Source: Cyanobacteriota bacterium
GTDB lineage: Bacteria; Acidobacteriota; Vicinamibacteria; Vicinamibacterales; UBA2999
Assembly (NCBI GenBank): GCA_019752015.1
Contig: JAIEMQ010000013.1
Coordinates: 124,001-188,000 of the forward strand
DNA: 64,000 nt
Direction: 5' to 3'
The translations under genes were made by a program, and so were the position numbers. The notes under the pieces are model-generated. The model had not been told where the DNA came from. It searched no databases and saw nothing but the letters and a program-made list of their open reading frames with translations. Positions 33,552-41,780 of the stretch are shown here, piece by piece (within the stretch, counting starts at the first letter, position 1; each line of letters starts with the position of its first letter).

Positions 33552-34169
33552 ATGCGACTCATGTCTCCGGGTTTCATTTTGGCGTCGGTAATTCTCGGCG
33601 GGTGCAGCAGGCACGCCCCCGACAAGATGTCGTTCTTCGTCACCGGCGTCGCGACCAAAGAGGGCGGCAACCTCGGCGGCCTAGCCGGCGCGGATGCGCA
33701 TTGCCAGAGACTGGCTGACGCCGCGGGATCACCGAAGCGTCAGTGGCGCGCCTATCTGAGCGCAGCCGCCGATGGGAATCAGCCCGCAATTAATGCGCGC
33801 GATCGAATCGGCAAGGGGCCGTGGTTCAACTCACGCGGCGTCCAGATCGCGTCGAGCCTGGAGGACCTGCACGGCGCGCACAACGCGATCAGCCGGGCAA
33901 CCTCGCTACCAGAGACCGGCAATCGGCTGGCGTTCCCGCATGACATCCTCACGGGATCGAATGAGGATGGGACGCTGGCGAGCGGGGATGCGACCTGCCG
34001 CAATTGGACCTCCACCACCGGACACGCGGTGATCGGCCACAGCGACAAGCAAGGCCAACTAGGCACCGGCAATTCCTGGAATTCGGCACATCTTACCGAC
34101 GGTTGTTCCGTTGAGCTCCTCCAGGTGCGCGGCGGATCGGCGCGGTTCTATTGCTTCGCGGTCGATTAG
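33552..34169 (+). CDS. Lipoprotein with a C-type-lectin/DUF1554-like domain
   Basis: A 205-residue protein with a lipoprotein signal (lipobox LGGC, Cys18). The mature part reads MSFFVTGVATKEGGNLGGLA, GADAHCQRLADAA, WRAYLSAAADG, GKGPWFNSRGV, FPHDILTGSNEDG, CRNWTS, SWNSAHLTDGCS and FYCFAVD. Conserved cysteines and the Gly/Trp pattern resemble a lectin or endostatin-like fold (DUF1554 group); this is a tentative match. It is probably outer-membrane anchored and surface exposed. A decayed partial copy lies directly upstream. The stop is followed 15 bases later by the left repeat of the second GxxExxY element. Confidence 0.65.
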   Translation: MRLMSPGFILASVILGGCSRHAPDKMSFFVTGVATKEGGNLGGLAGADAHCQRLADAAGSPKRQWRAYLSAAADGNQPAINARDRIGKGPWFNSRGVQIASSLEDLHGAHNAISRATSLPETGNRLAFPHDILTGSNEDGTLASGDATCRNWTSTTGHAVIGHSDKQGQLGTGNSWNSAHLTDGCSVELLQVRGGSARFYCFAVD

Positions 34170-34184
34170 AACGCTCAGATTTAC

Positions 34185-34781
34185 ACCAGGGCCGCAGAAG
34201 GCGCAGATGGCTCAGATCAAAAAACGCCATATCGCGCTTGAAGTCATATCGCAAGATTTGCGACACGGTTCGCACGCATTTTCTCAGTCACGCCCGATTT
34301 CGGAGATTTCGCCGGGGCACACCGCTTGCGTCTGAAGAGCGGCATGTTCAACATCCCACCATCGTCACAAGACGCACGAACCTTCGCAATCATCGGTGCC
34401 GCGTACGAAGTTCACCGCGTTCTCGGCGCCGGCTACCTCGAAGTCTTCTACAAGGACGCACTCGAGATCGAATTCACCGAACGGCAGATCCAATTCCGGC
34501 GTGAGTTGCCGTGCTCAGTGCAATACAAGGGTCGGGACCTTCGTCGCGACTATCACGTCGATTTCATTTGCTTCGACGAAGTCGTCCTCGAAATCAAAGC
34601 ACGCTCCGTGACCGGACCAGCGGACCACGCTCAGGTGATCAGCTACCTCGCATCCACGCGGAAGCGTCACGGCCTGCTCTTGAACTTTGGAACCTCGAAA
34701 CTCGAACACAAGCGATTCATCTGGGAACCACGAACCTGACTGAGGTAAGTCTGTGCTTTCTGCGCCTTCTGTGGCCCTGGT
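34185..34781. mobile_element. Inferred 597-bp repeat-bounded element with second GxxExxY gene
   Basis: The 23-base repeat at 34185-34207 (ACCAGGGCC, then GCAGAAGGCGCAGA) recurs inverted at 34759-34781 with one mismatch. Between them lie about 135 bases without a gene and the GxxExxY gene at 34344-34739. The same inverted repeats bracket the gene-less segment 13558-13948. Mobility is inferred from the parallel with the element at 22449-23240; no transposase or target duplication is visible. Confidence 0.45.
34344..34739 (+). CDS. GxxExxY protein (PD-(D/E)XK nuclease-like), copy 2
   Basis: A 131-residue protein with signature GYLEVFY preceded by FAIIGAAYEVHRVLGA, and nuclease-like core YHVDFICFDEVVLEIKA (D, then E-x-K). 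The C-terminus HGLLLNFGTSKLEHKRFIW is typical. It is clearly related to copy 1 but far from identical, so the two are not a recent duplication. The ATG at 34344 is the first that gives the family N-terminus. Function unknown; the family fold implies possible DNA cleavage. Confidence 0.87.
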   Translation: MFNIPPSSQDARTFAIIGAAYEVHRVLGAGYLEVFYKDALEIEFTERQIQFRRELPCSVQYKGRDLRRDYHVDFICFDEVVLEIKARSVTGPADHAQVISYLASTRKRHGLLLNFGTSKLEHKRFIWEPRT

Positions 34782-34790
34782 GACTTACTC

Positions 34791-34835
34791 TGAGCTTTCT
34801 GAGCTTTCTGAGCTTTCTGAGCTTTCTGAGCTTTC
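34791..34835. repeat. Five 9-nt tandem repeats (TGAGCTTTC)
   Basis: Five exact copies of TGAGCTTTC lie between the right repeat of the GxxExxY element and the lptC start. If translated they would give (Ser-Glu-Leu)n upstream of LptC, but the true start is probably downstream. Confidence 0.97.
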
Positions 34836-34854
34836 TGTGGCTACAATCGGAGGC

Positions 34855-36951
34855 GTGACGTCCTGGCAGAAACGCGCACGGCTCGTGATGGCCGCCGTGG
34901 CTATTGGCGTCATCGCTGTCGTCGCCTACACCATGCGGCCGCGCGAAGTCGTCGCGCCGCCCGAGCGGACGGAGCGGCTGCCCGCTGACACCAAGATCAA
35001 GACCATCGGCGGCGACGCCATCCAGTGGAAGGGTGAGAAGAAGGACGTCCGCATCGAGTTCGAGAGTCAGACCACCAACCAGCAGAACGAGACCAGGCTG
35101 CACGGCGTGAAGATCTTGGTCGACAATCGCGAGGGCCGCAGCTACACCGTCACCGGCAAAGAGGCCTTCCTCGGCCAGCAGAACAGCTCCTACGACGTCC
35201 GCGGCGACGTCAAGCTCGAGACGAGCGACGGCCTTACCGCCGCGGGCCAGCAGGCCACTTACGTCGACGCCGAAAAAATCGTCCGCGTCCCCGGTGCGGT
35301 CACGTTCAAGCGCGGCCGCATGAGCGGCTCGGGCATTGGCTTCAGCTACGACGAGCAGCGCGACACGATGTGGATCCTCGATCAAGCCGACGTGAAGTTT
35401 GCGGCCGAAGGTCATGCCGGCGCGATGGCTTTCACCGCCGGCGCGTTCGGCTTCGCGCGGCGCGATCGCTACATGCGGCTCGAAAAGACGCTGCACATCG
35501 ATCGCGAAGGCCAGCAGATCGACGCCACCGAATCCACGATCCGGTTGTTCCCCGATCGCGACGAGCCTGACTATCTCGAGCTGCGCGGCGGCTCGAGGAT
35601 CACCGGCGGGCCCAACGACAAGGCGCTGAAGGCCATGGCGGCAACCGACATCAACATCGATTACGCCGACGACGGGCGCACGATGAAGAATGCGACGCTG
35701 GCCGGCAATGCCGTGATCGACTTGAGGCCGCAGCAGGGGACGGCCGGCCAGAAGTTGAGCGGTAACTTCATGGATCTCGGGCTCGAGCCGGACGGCAGCC
35801 TCCGCAGCCTCTCGACTCGCGACAATGTGACCGCCGTGCTGCCGGCGACGAAAGACGCCCCGACCCGCACCATTCGATCGACGGCGCTCACCGCCGCCGG
35901 AAATACGCACGGTCTCCATCAGATGTCCTTCACGGAAGCCGTCGAGTACCGTGAAGCCGCAACGAAGACACAGGGCGCGAGAGTCGTCAAGGCCAGGACG
36001 CTCGAGGCGAGGCTGAATCCCGAGGCGGGCACGCTGCAGGTCGCGCGATTCATCGGCAACTTCGACTTCACCGACGGACCGATGCGCGCCATCAGCAACG
36101 ACGCGACCTACGACGTCGCCGCCGGCACGATGGCGATGACGGGCAAAGACATCACGCCGGAGATCAGGGACGAGTCGCTGACGCTGCTCGCGGAAACAAT
36201 CGATCTGACGCTCGATCCGCGCAAGATGATCGCCAAAGGCAACGTCCGCAGCACGCTGTTGCCGCCGAAGAAACCGGCCGGTAACGCGCCGGCGACGAAG
36301 CGCCCGGCGCTGCTCGGCGACAAGGAGCCCGTCAGCATCCTGAGCGCGTCGTTGACCTACGACGAGACCAACAAGAACGCGGAATATACGGGCCAGGTGC
36401 GTTTGTTCCAGGGCGCGACCTCGATCAATGCCGACAAGATGACGCTCGATGAAGCGAAGGGCGACCTGGCCGCGACCGGCAAGGTGGTCACCAATCTCGA
36501 GATCAAGAACAAGCAGGCGGAAGCGGGATCAAAACCCAGGCCGACGATCGGCCGGGCCGAGAGCTTCACCTATAGCGACGATACGCGCAAGGCGATCTAC
36601 ACGAAGAACGCGCAGTTCGACGGCGACCAGGGTCACTTGAGCGCGGGGACCTTGGAGTTGCAGCTCGCGAAGGGCGAGAACTCGCTCGACCGCATGGAGG
36701 CCACCGGTGCGGTCAACGCAGTGGTCGATAAGCGCACCGTCACGGGCACGACGTTGACCTACTCGCCAGCAGACGACAAGTACGTCGTCTTCGGCGCGCC
36801 GGTGAAGATGGTCGACGCCGAATGCCAGGAAACGAGCGGCAAGACGTTGACGTTCTGGAAAACGTCCGATAGAGTCCTCGTCGACGGCAATAACGAAGTC
36901 CGCACGCTGACCAAGGGCGGCGGCAAGTGCCAGGCGACGCCCCCGCAGTGA
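34855..36951 (+). CDS. LptC-LptA fusion: LPS transport bridge protein
   Basis: A protein of about 698 residues. One N-terminal membrane helix ([18 protein letters not shown]) anchors a long periplasmic beta-jellyroll chain. The first part is LptC-like ([20 protein letters not shown], through GVKILVDN and GKEAFLGQQ). The last 220 or so residues are OstA/LptA-like ([40 protein letters not shown], then [20 protein letters not shown]). It would span from the LptBFG extractor to LptD as one polypeptide. The GTG at 34855 follows GGAGG by one base; an in-frame GTG at 34837 is possible. First gene of the lpt-rpoN-PTS run. Confidence 0.8.
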   Translation: MTSWQKRARLVMAAVAIGVIAVVAYTMRPREVVAPPERTERLPADTKIKTIGGDAIQWKGEKKDVRIEFESQTTNQQNETRLHGVKILVDNREGRSYTVTGKEAFLGQQNSSYDVRGDVKLETSDGLTAAGQQATYVDAEKIVRVPGAVTFKRGRMSGSGIGFSYDEQRDTMWILDQADVKFAAEGHAGAMAFTAGAFGFARRDRYMRLEKTLHIDREGQQIDATESTIRLFPDRDEPDYLELRGGSRITGGPNDKALKAMAATDINIDYADDGRTMKNATLAGNAVIDLRPQQGTAGQKLSGNFMDLGLEPDGSLRSLSTRDNVTAVLPATKDAPTRTIRSTALTAAGNTHGLHQMSFTEAVEYREAATKTQGARVVKARTLEARLNPEAGTLQVARFIGNFDFTDGPMRAISNDATYDVAAGTMAMTGKDITPEIRDESLTLLAETIDLTLDPRKMIAKGNVRSTLLPPKKPAGNAPATKRPALLGDKEPVSILSASLTYDETNKNAEYTGQVRLFQGATSINADKMTLDEAKGDLAATGKVVTNLEIKNKQAEAGSKPRPTIGRAESFTYSDDTRKAIYTKNAQFDGDQGHLSAGTLELQLAKGENSLDRMEATGAVNAVVDKRTVTGTTLTYSPADDKYVVFGAPVKMVDAECQETSGKTLTFWKTSDRVLVDGNNEVRTLTKGGGKCQATPPQ

Positions 36952-36956
36952 CGTTG

Positions 36957-36975
36957 GCCCCGTCTCCGGCGGGGC
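36957..36975. repeat. Short hairpin before lptB
   Basis: GCCCCG/CGGGGC (36957-36962 with 36970-36975) in the 31-base gap between the lptCA and lptB genes. It could act as a mild attenuator or RNA-processing point within the operon. Confidence 0.5.
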
Positions 36976-36982
36976 ATTAGAC

Positions 36983-37711
36983 ATGTCCTCGACCCTCCGC
37001 ACACACGCACTCACCAAGTCCTACAGTGGCCGCACCGTCGTCAAAGGCGTCAGCCTCGAGGTCAATGCGGGTGAGGTCGTCGGGCTGCTGGGCCCGAACG
37101 GCGCGGGCAAGACCACCACGTTCTACATGACCGTCGGCCTGACCGCGGCGGACTCCGGCCGCGTCACCCTGGACGCCGCCGATTTGACCGACGATCCGAT
37201 GTACGTGCGCGCGCGGAAGGGGATTGGCTACCTGCCGCAGGAGCCGTCGATCTTTCGCGGCCTGACGGTCGAGCAGAACATCATGGCGATCCTCGAGACG
37301 CTCGATCTCAGCGCGACCGAACGGCGCGCCAAGCTGCGCGAGCTGCTCGCCGAGTTGGGGTTGACGCCGCTCGCGTCGGCGGCGGCCTACACGCTGTCAG
37401 GCGGCGAGCGCCGCCGCGCCGAGATCACGCGCGCGCTCGTGATGGATCCGCGGTTCATGCTGCTCGACGAGCCGTTCGCGGGCATCGATCCGATCGCCGT
37501 GTCGGAGATTCAGAAGATTATTTTTCACCTGAAGGATCGCGGCATAGGGATTCTCATCACTGACCACAACGTCCTCCAAACCCTCAAGATTACCGACCGT
37601 GCATATATCGTCACGGACGGGGCGATCTTTCGCAGCGGCACCCCGGCCGAGCTGGCCGCCGATGAAGAAGTCCGGCGGATTTACCTCGGGAGCGATTTCC
37701 GGCTGGACTAA
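36983..37711 (+). CDS. lptB: LPS export ABC transporter ATP-binding protein LptB
   Basis: A 242-residue cytosolic ATPase that drives LPS extraction. Walker [11 protein letters not shown]-loop [14 protein letters not shown], signature [11 protein letters not shown], Walker [15 protein letters not shown]-loop ITDHN. The FAGIDP and [15 protein letters not shown] segments mark LptB among ABC ATPases. Its membrane partners (LptF-LptG fusion) are encoded at 57146-59503. Confidence 0.96.
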   Translation: MSSTLRTHALTKSYSGRTVVKGVSLEVNAGEVVGLLGPNGAGKTTTFYMTVGLTAADSGRVTLDAADLTDDPMYVRARKGIGYLPQEPSIFRGLTVEQNIMAILETLDLSATERRAKLRELLAELGLTPLASAAAYTLSGGERRRAEITRALVMDPRFMLLDEPFAGIDPIAVSEIQKIIFHLKDRGIGILITDHNVLQTLKITDRAYIVTDGAIFRSGTPAELAADEEVRRIYLGSDFRLD

Positions 37712-37726
37712 TATTGGAAGAGGCAG

Positions 37727-39157
37727 ATGGCGATCCAGCAGAAGCTTCAAACGAAGCTTGCGCAAAAACTGATTCTTACTCCGTCGCTCCAGCAGGCGAT
37801 CAAACTCCTGCCCATGTCGACGCTGGAGCTGGCCGACCTTCTGAACCAGGAAGTCGTCGAGAATCCGCTGCTCGAAGAAGTCCCGACCGAGGAGCTCGCG
37901 GCGCAGGAACAGACGCCGGCTGAGAAAGAGGGCGGCGAAGACACGACCAAGGACAAGAGCGATCCGTGGGACGACGCGGATTACGAGTATTTCTTTGGCG
38001 ATTATCTGAACGACGGCTATCGCCCGCGCGCGCCGCAGGAAGTCAAGGAGCTGCCGCCGATCGAGAACACGCTCTCGACCAGCTCATCGCTGACCGATCA
38101 TCTCGAATGGCAGCTCTCGCTGCAGACCACCGAGGACACCATTCGCGAAATCGGCGACGCGATCATCGGCAACCTCGACGACGACGGCTACCTGGTCGCG
38201 TCGGTTGATGAGATCGCGTCCATGGGCCCCTGGCCCGTGGGCAAAGTTGAAGAAGGGTTGCGCCTCATCCAGAGCTTCGATCCCATCGGCGTGGCGGCGC
38301 GCGATCTCCAGGAATGCCTCAGCCTGCAGATCAAGCACCTGCACCTCGAAGGCACGCCGACAGAAAAGATTGTCAGCGAGCACCTGCGGCTGCTGCACAA
38401 CCACCAGATGCCGGAGCTGGCCCGCAAGCTCGGCCTGACGATCGAAGAGCTCAAGAGCCACGTCGAGATCATCCAGCATCTCGATCCGAAACCCGGCAGC
38501 CGCTTCAACCCGCAGCCGTCGCAGTACGTCATTCCCGACGTCTACATCATCAAGGTCGAGGATCAATACGTCGCGGTGCTGAACGAGGACGGCCTGCCGC
38601 AGCTGCGCATCAGCCCGACCTACCGCCGGCTGCTCGACAAGGGCGCCGCGGAAAACAGCGACGAGACCCGCGCCTACGTGAAGGACAAGTTCCGCTCGGC
38701 GCTGTGGCTGATCAAGTCGGTGGAGCAGCGGCAGAAGACGATTCACAAGGTCGCGACCAGCATCTGCAATTTCCAGCGCGACTTCCTCGATCACGGCATC
38801 GAGCATCTGCGTCCGCTGGTGCTGCGCGACGTCGCCAACGACATCGGCATGCACGAATCCACGGTCAGCCGCGTCGTCACCAACAAGTACATGCACACGC
38901 CGCAGGGCGTGTTCGAGATGAAGTACTTCTTCCACAGCGGCATCAGCAGCTCGTACGGCGACGCCGTGTCGTCGGTGACGATCAAGAACCGCATCAAGAA
39001 GATCATCGAGGGCGAGGATCCGAAGAAGCCGCTCAGCGACTCGAAGATCGTCAACATCCTGCAGCGGGAAGGCCTGATGCTGGCGCGGCGCACGATTGCG
39101 AAGTACCGGGAAGAGTTGAAGATCCCGACTTCTAACCAGAGAAAAGTTCTATTCTAG
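37727..39157 (+). CDS. rpoN: RNA polymerase sigma-54 factor
   Basis: A 476-residue alternative sigma factor. Region I has the Gln/Leu-rich QKLQTKLAQKLILTPSLQQA, followed by an acidic linker, the core-binding region (about 110-300), and the C-terminal DNA-binding part with helix-turn-helix and the RpoN box ARRTIAKYREELKI. Its place between lptB and hprK is the widespread lptB-rpoN-hprK-rapZ order. It would work with enhancer-binding activators such as partners of the NtrY-like kinase; no activator is in the window. Confidence 0.97.
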   Translation: MAIQQKLQTKLAQKLILTPSLQQAIKLLPMSTLELADLLNQEVVENPLLEEVPTEELAAQEQTPAEKEGGEDTTKDKSDPWDDADYEYFFGDYLNDGYRPRAPQEVKELPPIENTLSTSSSLTDHLEWQLSLQTTEDTIREIGDAIIGNLDDDGYLVASVDEIASMGPWPVGKVEEGLRLIQSFDPIGVAARDLQECLSLQIKHLHLEGTPTEKIVSEHLRLLHNHQMPELARKLGLTIEELKSHVEIIQHLDPKPGSRFNPQPSQYVIPDVYIIKVEDQYVAVLNEDGLPQLRISPTYRRLLDKGAAENSDETRAYVKDKFRSALWLIKSVEQRQKTIHKVATSICNFQRDFLDHGIEHLRPLVLRDVANDIGMHESTVSRVVTNKYMHTPQGVFEMKYFFHSGISSSYGDAVSSVTIKNRIKKIIEGEDPKKPLSDSKIVNILQREGLMLARRTIAKYREELKIPTSNQRKVLF

Positions 39158-39161
39158 GAAC

Positions 39162-40184
39162 ATGACTCCGGCCGTCACCGTTCGCGGGCTGCTCGATGCG
39201 AGACCCGAGTCGGTCGGCCTGTCCATCGAGCTGCTTGCGGGCGCCGGCGGACTCCATCGCCAGATTACCAGCCCTTACATTCAGAAGACCGGCCTCGCCC
39301 TCGCCGGGTTCCATGAGTACCTGCAGGCGGGCCGCATCCTGCTGTTCGGCGAGAGCGAAGTGCGTTTTCTCGAAAGCCTGGACGCGGCGTCTCGACGCGA
39401 GGCGCTCGCCAAGTGCTTCACCGCCGACTTGCCATGTCTACTCGTGACTGGCGGCGCCGAGATCGTTCCCGAGGTACTGGTCGAAGGGGAACGCGCGAAC
39501 GTGCCGATCCTGCGGACACCGGTGCCGACCGCCGCGGCGATCGGCAAGCTCACCGCGGTACTCGAAGACCGTCTCGCGCACCGCGAAATCATCCACGGCG
39601 TGCTGATCGACATCCTTGGCCTGGGCGTGCTGATCGTCGGGGAGAGCGGCATCGGCAAGAGCGAGTGCGCGCTCGATCTCGTCGTGCGCGGCCATCGCCT
39701 CGTGGCCGACGACACCGTGGAAGTGCGGCGGCGCTCGGAGTCGATCGTCATCGGCGCCTGCCCCGAGCTGACGCGCCATCACATGGAAGTGCGCGGCCTC
39801 GGCCTGATCAACATCCGCGATCTGTTCGGCGTCGCCTCAACGCGATCGTCGAAGCGGATCGAGCTGGTCGTGCAGCTGGATCGATGGGACGCGGGCCGCG
39901 AGTACGATCGGCTCGGCCTCGATGAAGCGTCGTACGACCTGATGGGACTGAAGGTCCCGCTGATCCGCATGCCGGTCGCGACCGGCCGCAACCTTGCGAT
40001 CCTCGTCGAAGTCGCCGCGCGCAATCAGCTGCTGCGCATGCGCGGCAGCAACGCCGCGCGCGAGCTGGTGGCGCGCCTCGACGCGAGCCTCGCACCCGCC
40101 GCACCTGATGCACGCGATGCACTCGATGCACCTGACGCACGCGACGCGCATGATGCGCCCGCCGAGGACGAGGAACTGGCGTGA
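39162..40184 (+). CDS. hprK: HPr kinase/phosphorylase
   Basis: A 340-residue bifunctional enzyme that phosphorylates and dephosphorylates Ser46 of HPr. P-loop GESGIGKSECALDLV (about 159-172), followed by HRLVADDTVEV and the signature MEVRGLGLINIRDLFG. The N-terminal DRTGG-like domain covers residues 1-130. The last 20 or so residues are a degenerate Asp-Ala-Arg/Pro repeat encoded by GATGCAC/GACGCAC-type units, absent from typical HprK. The stop overlaps the rapZ start (GTGA). Confidence 0.95.
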   Translation: MTPAVTVRGLLDARPESVGLSIELLAGAGGLHRQITSPYIQKTGLALAGFHEYLQAGRILLFGESEVRFLESLDAASRREALAKCFTADLPCLLVTGGAEIVPEVLVEGERANVPILRTPVPTAAAIGKLTAVLEDRLAHREIIHGVLIDILGLGVLIVGESGIGKSECALDLVVRGHRLVADDTVEVRRRSESIVIGACPELTRHHMEVRGLGLINIRDLFGVASTRSSKRIELVVQLDRWDAGREYDRLGLDEASYDLMGLKVPLIRMPVATGRNLAILVEVAARNQLLRMRGSNAARELVARLDASLAPAAPDARDALDAPDARDAHDAPAEDEELA

Positions 40185-41074
40185 GCAAAGCACGCAGGGA
40201 CACGAGCTGGGCACGCTTCATCGTCCTCACGGGGTTATCGGGTTCCGGCAAGTCGCAGGCGATTCGCGCGCTCGAGGATCTCGGCTATTACTGCGTGGAC
40301 AACCTGCCGGTCTCGCTGTTGCCGGTGATGGCGGAGCTGGCCGAGCGGCAGAACGAGCACAACCGCGTCGCGGTCGTGATGGACATCCGCGAGCCTCGCC
40401 TGGTGAAGGACTTCCCGCGCGCGTATCGCCGCTTGAAGGCGAACAAGCACCTGGCGACGAAGTTGATCTTCCTCGAAGCCGGTCATGCCGAGCTGGTCAG
40501 GCGATTCAGCGAAACACGCCGCCCGCATCCGCTCGCGCCCGATCGGCCGATCACCGAAGGCCTCGCCGAAGAGCGCACCTCGCTGCGGCAGATTCGCACC
40601 ATGGCCGACAGCGTGATCGACACGTCGAAGCTGAACGTGCACGAGCTGCGCCAGCGCCTGCGCGAGCTGGTCAGCGGCCACACGCAAACGTCGAAACTGG
40701 TATTGACGCTTCTCAGCTTCGGGTTCCAGAATGGCCCGCCGGCCGAGGCCGACCTGATGTTCGACGTGCGGTTCCTGAAGAACCCGCACTGGGTCCCGAC
40801 GCTGCGGCCGAAGACCGGCAAGGATCCGGCGGTCGCGGCCTACATCCGCCGCCAGCCGACGGCGCGGACGGCGATGAAGAAACTGACCTCGCTGCTGCGG
40901 TGGATGGTGCCGCTCTACGTTCAGGAAGGGAAGAGCTACCTGACGATCGCGATCGGCTGCACCGGCGGCCGGCATCGATCGGTCTACGTGGCCGAAGCGT
41001 TGAAAAGAGAACTGTCGGATCTCAAGGGCGTGACCGCGAAGGTCGTGCATCGCGATCTGGTGAAGCCGCGATGA
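40181..41074 (+). CDS. rapZ: RNase adapter protein RapZ (YvcJ family P-loop protein)
   Basis: A 297-residue nucleotide-binding protein: P-loop LTGLSGSGKSQAIRALED near the start, YCVDNLPVSLLP, and C-terminal signature YLTIAIGCTGGRHRSVYVAE. In enterobacteria it delivers GlmZ sRNA to RNase E and senses glucosamine-6-phosphate; in other phyla the role is less clear. The GTG start overlaps the hprK stop. The presence of murQ and nagB near the end of the window fits amino-sugar control but is not evidence of it. Confidence 0.95.
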   Translation: MSKARRDTSWARFIVLTGLSGSGKSQAIRALEDLGYYCVDNLPVSLLPVMAELAERQNEHNRVAVVMDIREPRLVKDFPRAYRRLKANKHLATKLIFLEAGHAELVRRFSETRRPHPLAPDRPITEGLAEERTSLRQIRTMADSVIDTSKLNVHELRQRLRELVSGHTQTSKLVLTLLSFGFQNGPPAEADLMFDVRFLKNPHWVPTLRPKTGKDPAVAAYIRRQPTARTAMKKLTSLLRWMVPLYVQEGKSYLTIAIGCTGGRHRSVYVAEALKRELSDLKGVTAKVVHRDLVKPR

Positions 41075-41505
41075 TCGGCATTGTCGTCGTCACGCACGGG
41101 CAGCTCGCGACCGAGCTGGTCAACGCCGCCGAAACCATCGTCGGCGATCTGCCGAATTTCATCGCCGTGTCGATCGGCTGGCACGAGGACGTGCAGGACG
41201 CGCGCGATGAAATCACCGCGGCCATCGAAAAGGTGAAACAGCCGGGCGGCGTGCTGATCGCCACCGACATGTTCGGCGGCACGCCGTCGAATCTCGGCAT
41301 CACGTTTCTCGAACCGGACAAGATCGAAGTGGTCACCGGCGTGAACCTGCCGATGTTGATCAAGGCGGCGAGCTTGAAGGAGTCGGCCTCCCTGATCGAC
41401 GTCGCGCGCACGCTCCGCGAACACGGCCGCAACGCGATCTGGGTTGCCTCAGACCTGCTGAGCGGCACGCCCGATGCGCCCGATGCACCTGTGAAGAAGG
41501 CATGA
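41071..41505 (+). CDS. PTS EIIA component, mannose family
   Basis: A 144-residue phosphocarrier. The phosphorylated His is His9 in MIGIVVVTHGQLA; ATDMFGGTPSNLG and VVTGVNLPMLIKA are typical of the EIIA-Man family. No EIIB, EIIC or EIID genes are adjacent, so the protein probably has a regulatory role, as in other PTS systems lacking permeases. The stop overlaps the ptsH start; the ATG overlaps the rapZ stop. Confidence 0.93.
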   Translation: MIGIVVVTHGQLATELVNAAETIVGDLPNFIAVSIGWHEDVQDARDEITAAIEKVKQPGGVLIATDMFGGTPSNLGITFLEPDKIEVVTGVNLPMLIKAASLKESASLIDVARTLREHGRNAIWVASDLLSGTPDAPDAPVKKA

Positions 41506-41780
41506 TGACGCGCGAATGCGTGATCCGGAACCGGCTCGGGCTGCACGCCCGCGCCGCCGCCAAGTTCGTCCACACCGCGACGCGCTTCACCTCGCACATC
41601 CGCGTCAGCCGCGACGGCCGGACGATGGACGGCAAGAGCATCATGGGGATCCTGCTGCTTGCCGCCGCGGCCGGCAGCTCGGTGATCATCACCGCCGACG
41701 GCGCCGACGAATCGGATGCCCTCGACGCGCTGTGCCGCCTGATCGAGGGCGGCTTCGGAGAAGAGTTATGGACCGCCTGA
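41502..41780 (+). CDS. ptsH: Phosphocarrier protein HPr
   Basis: A 92-residue PTS carrier. His15 lies in NRLGLHARAA and the regulatory serine is Ser46 in DGKSIMGI, so it can be targeted both by EI (His) and by the HprK encoded upstream (Ser). Overlaps the upstream EIIA stop and, by 13 bases, the downstream ptsI start. Confidence 0.96.
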   Translation: MMTRECVIRNRLGLHARAAAKFVHTATRFTSHIRVSRDGRTMDGKSIMGILLLAAAAGSSVIITADGADESDALDALCRLIEGGFGEELWTA

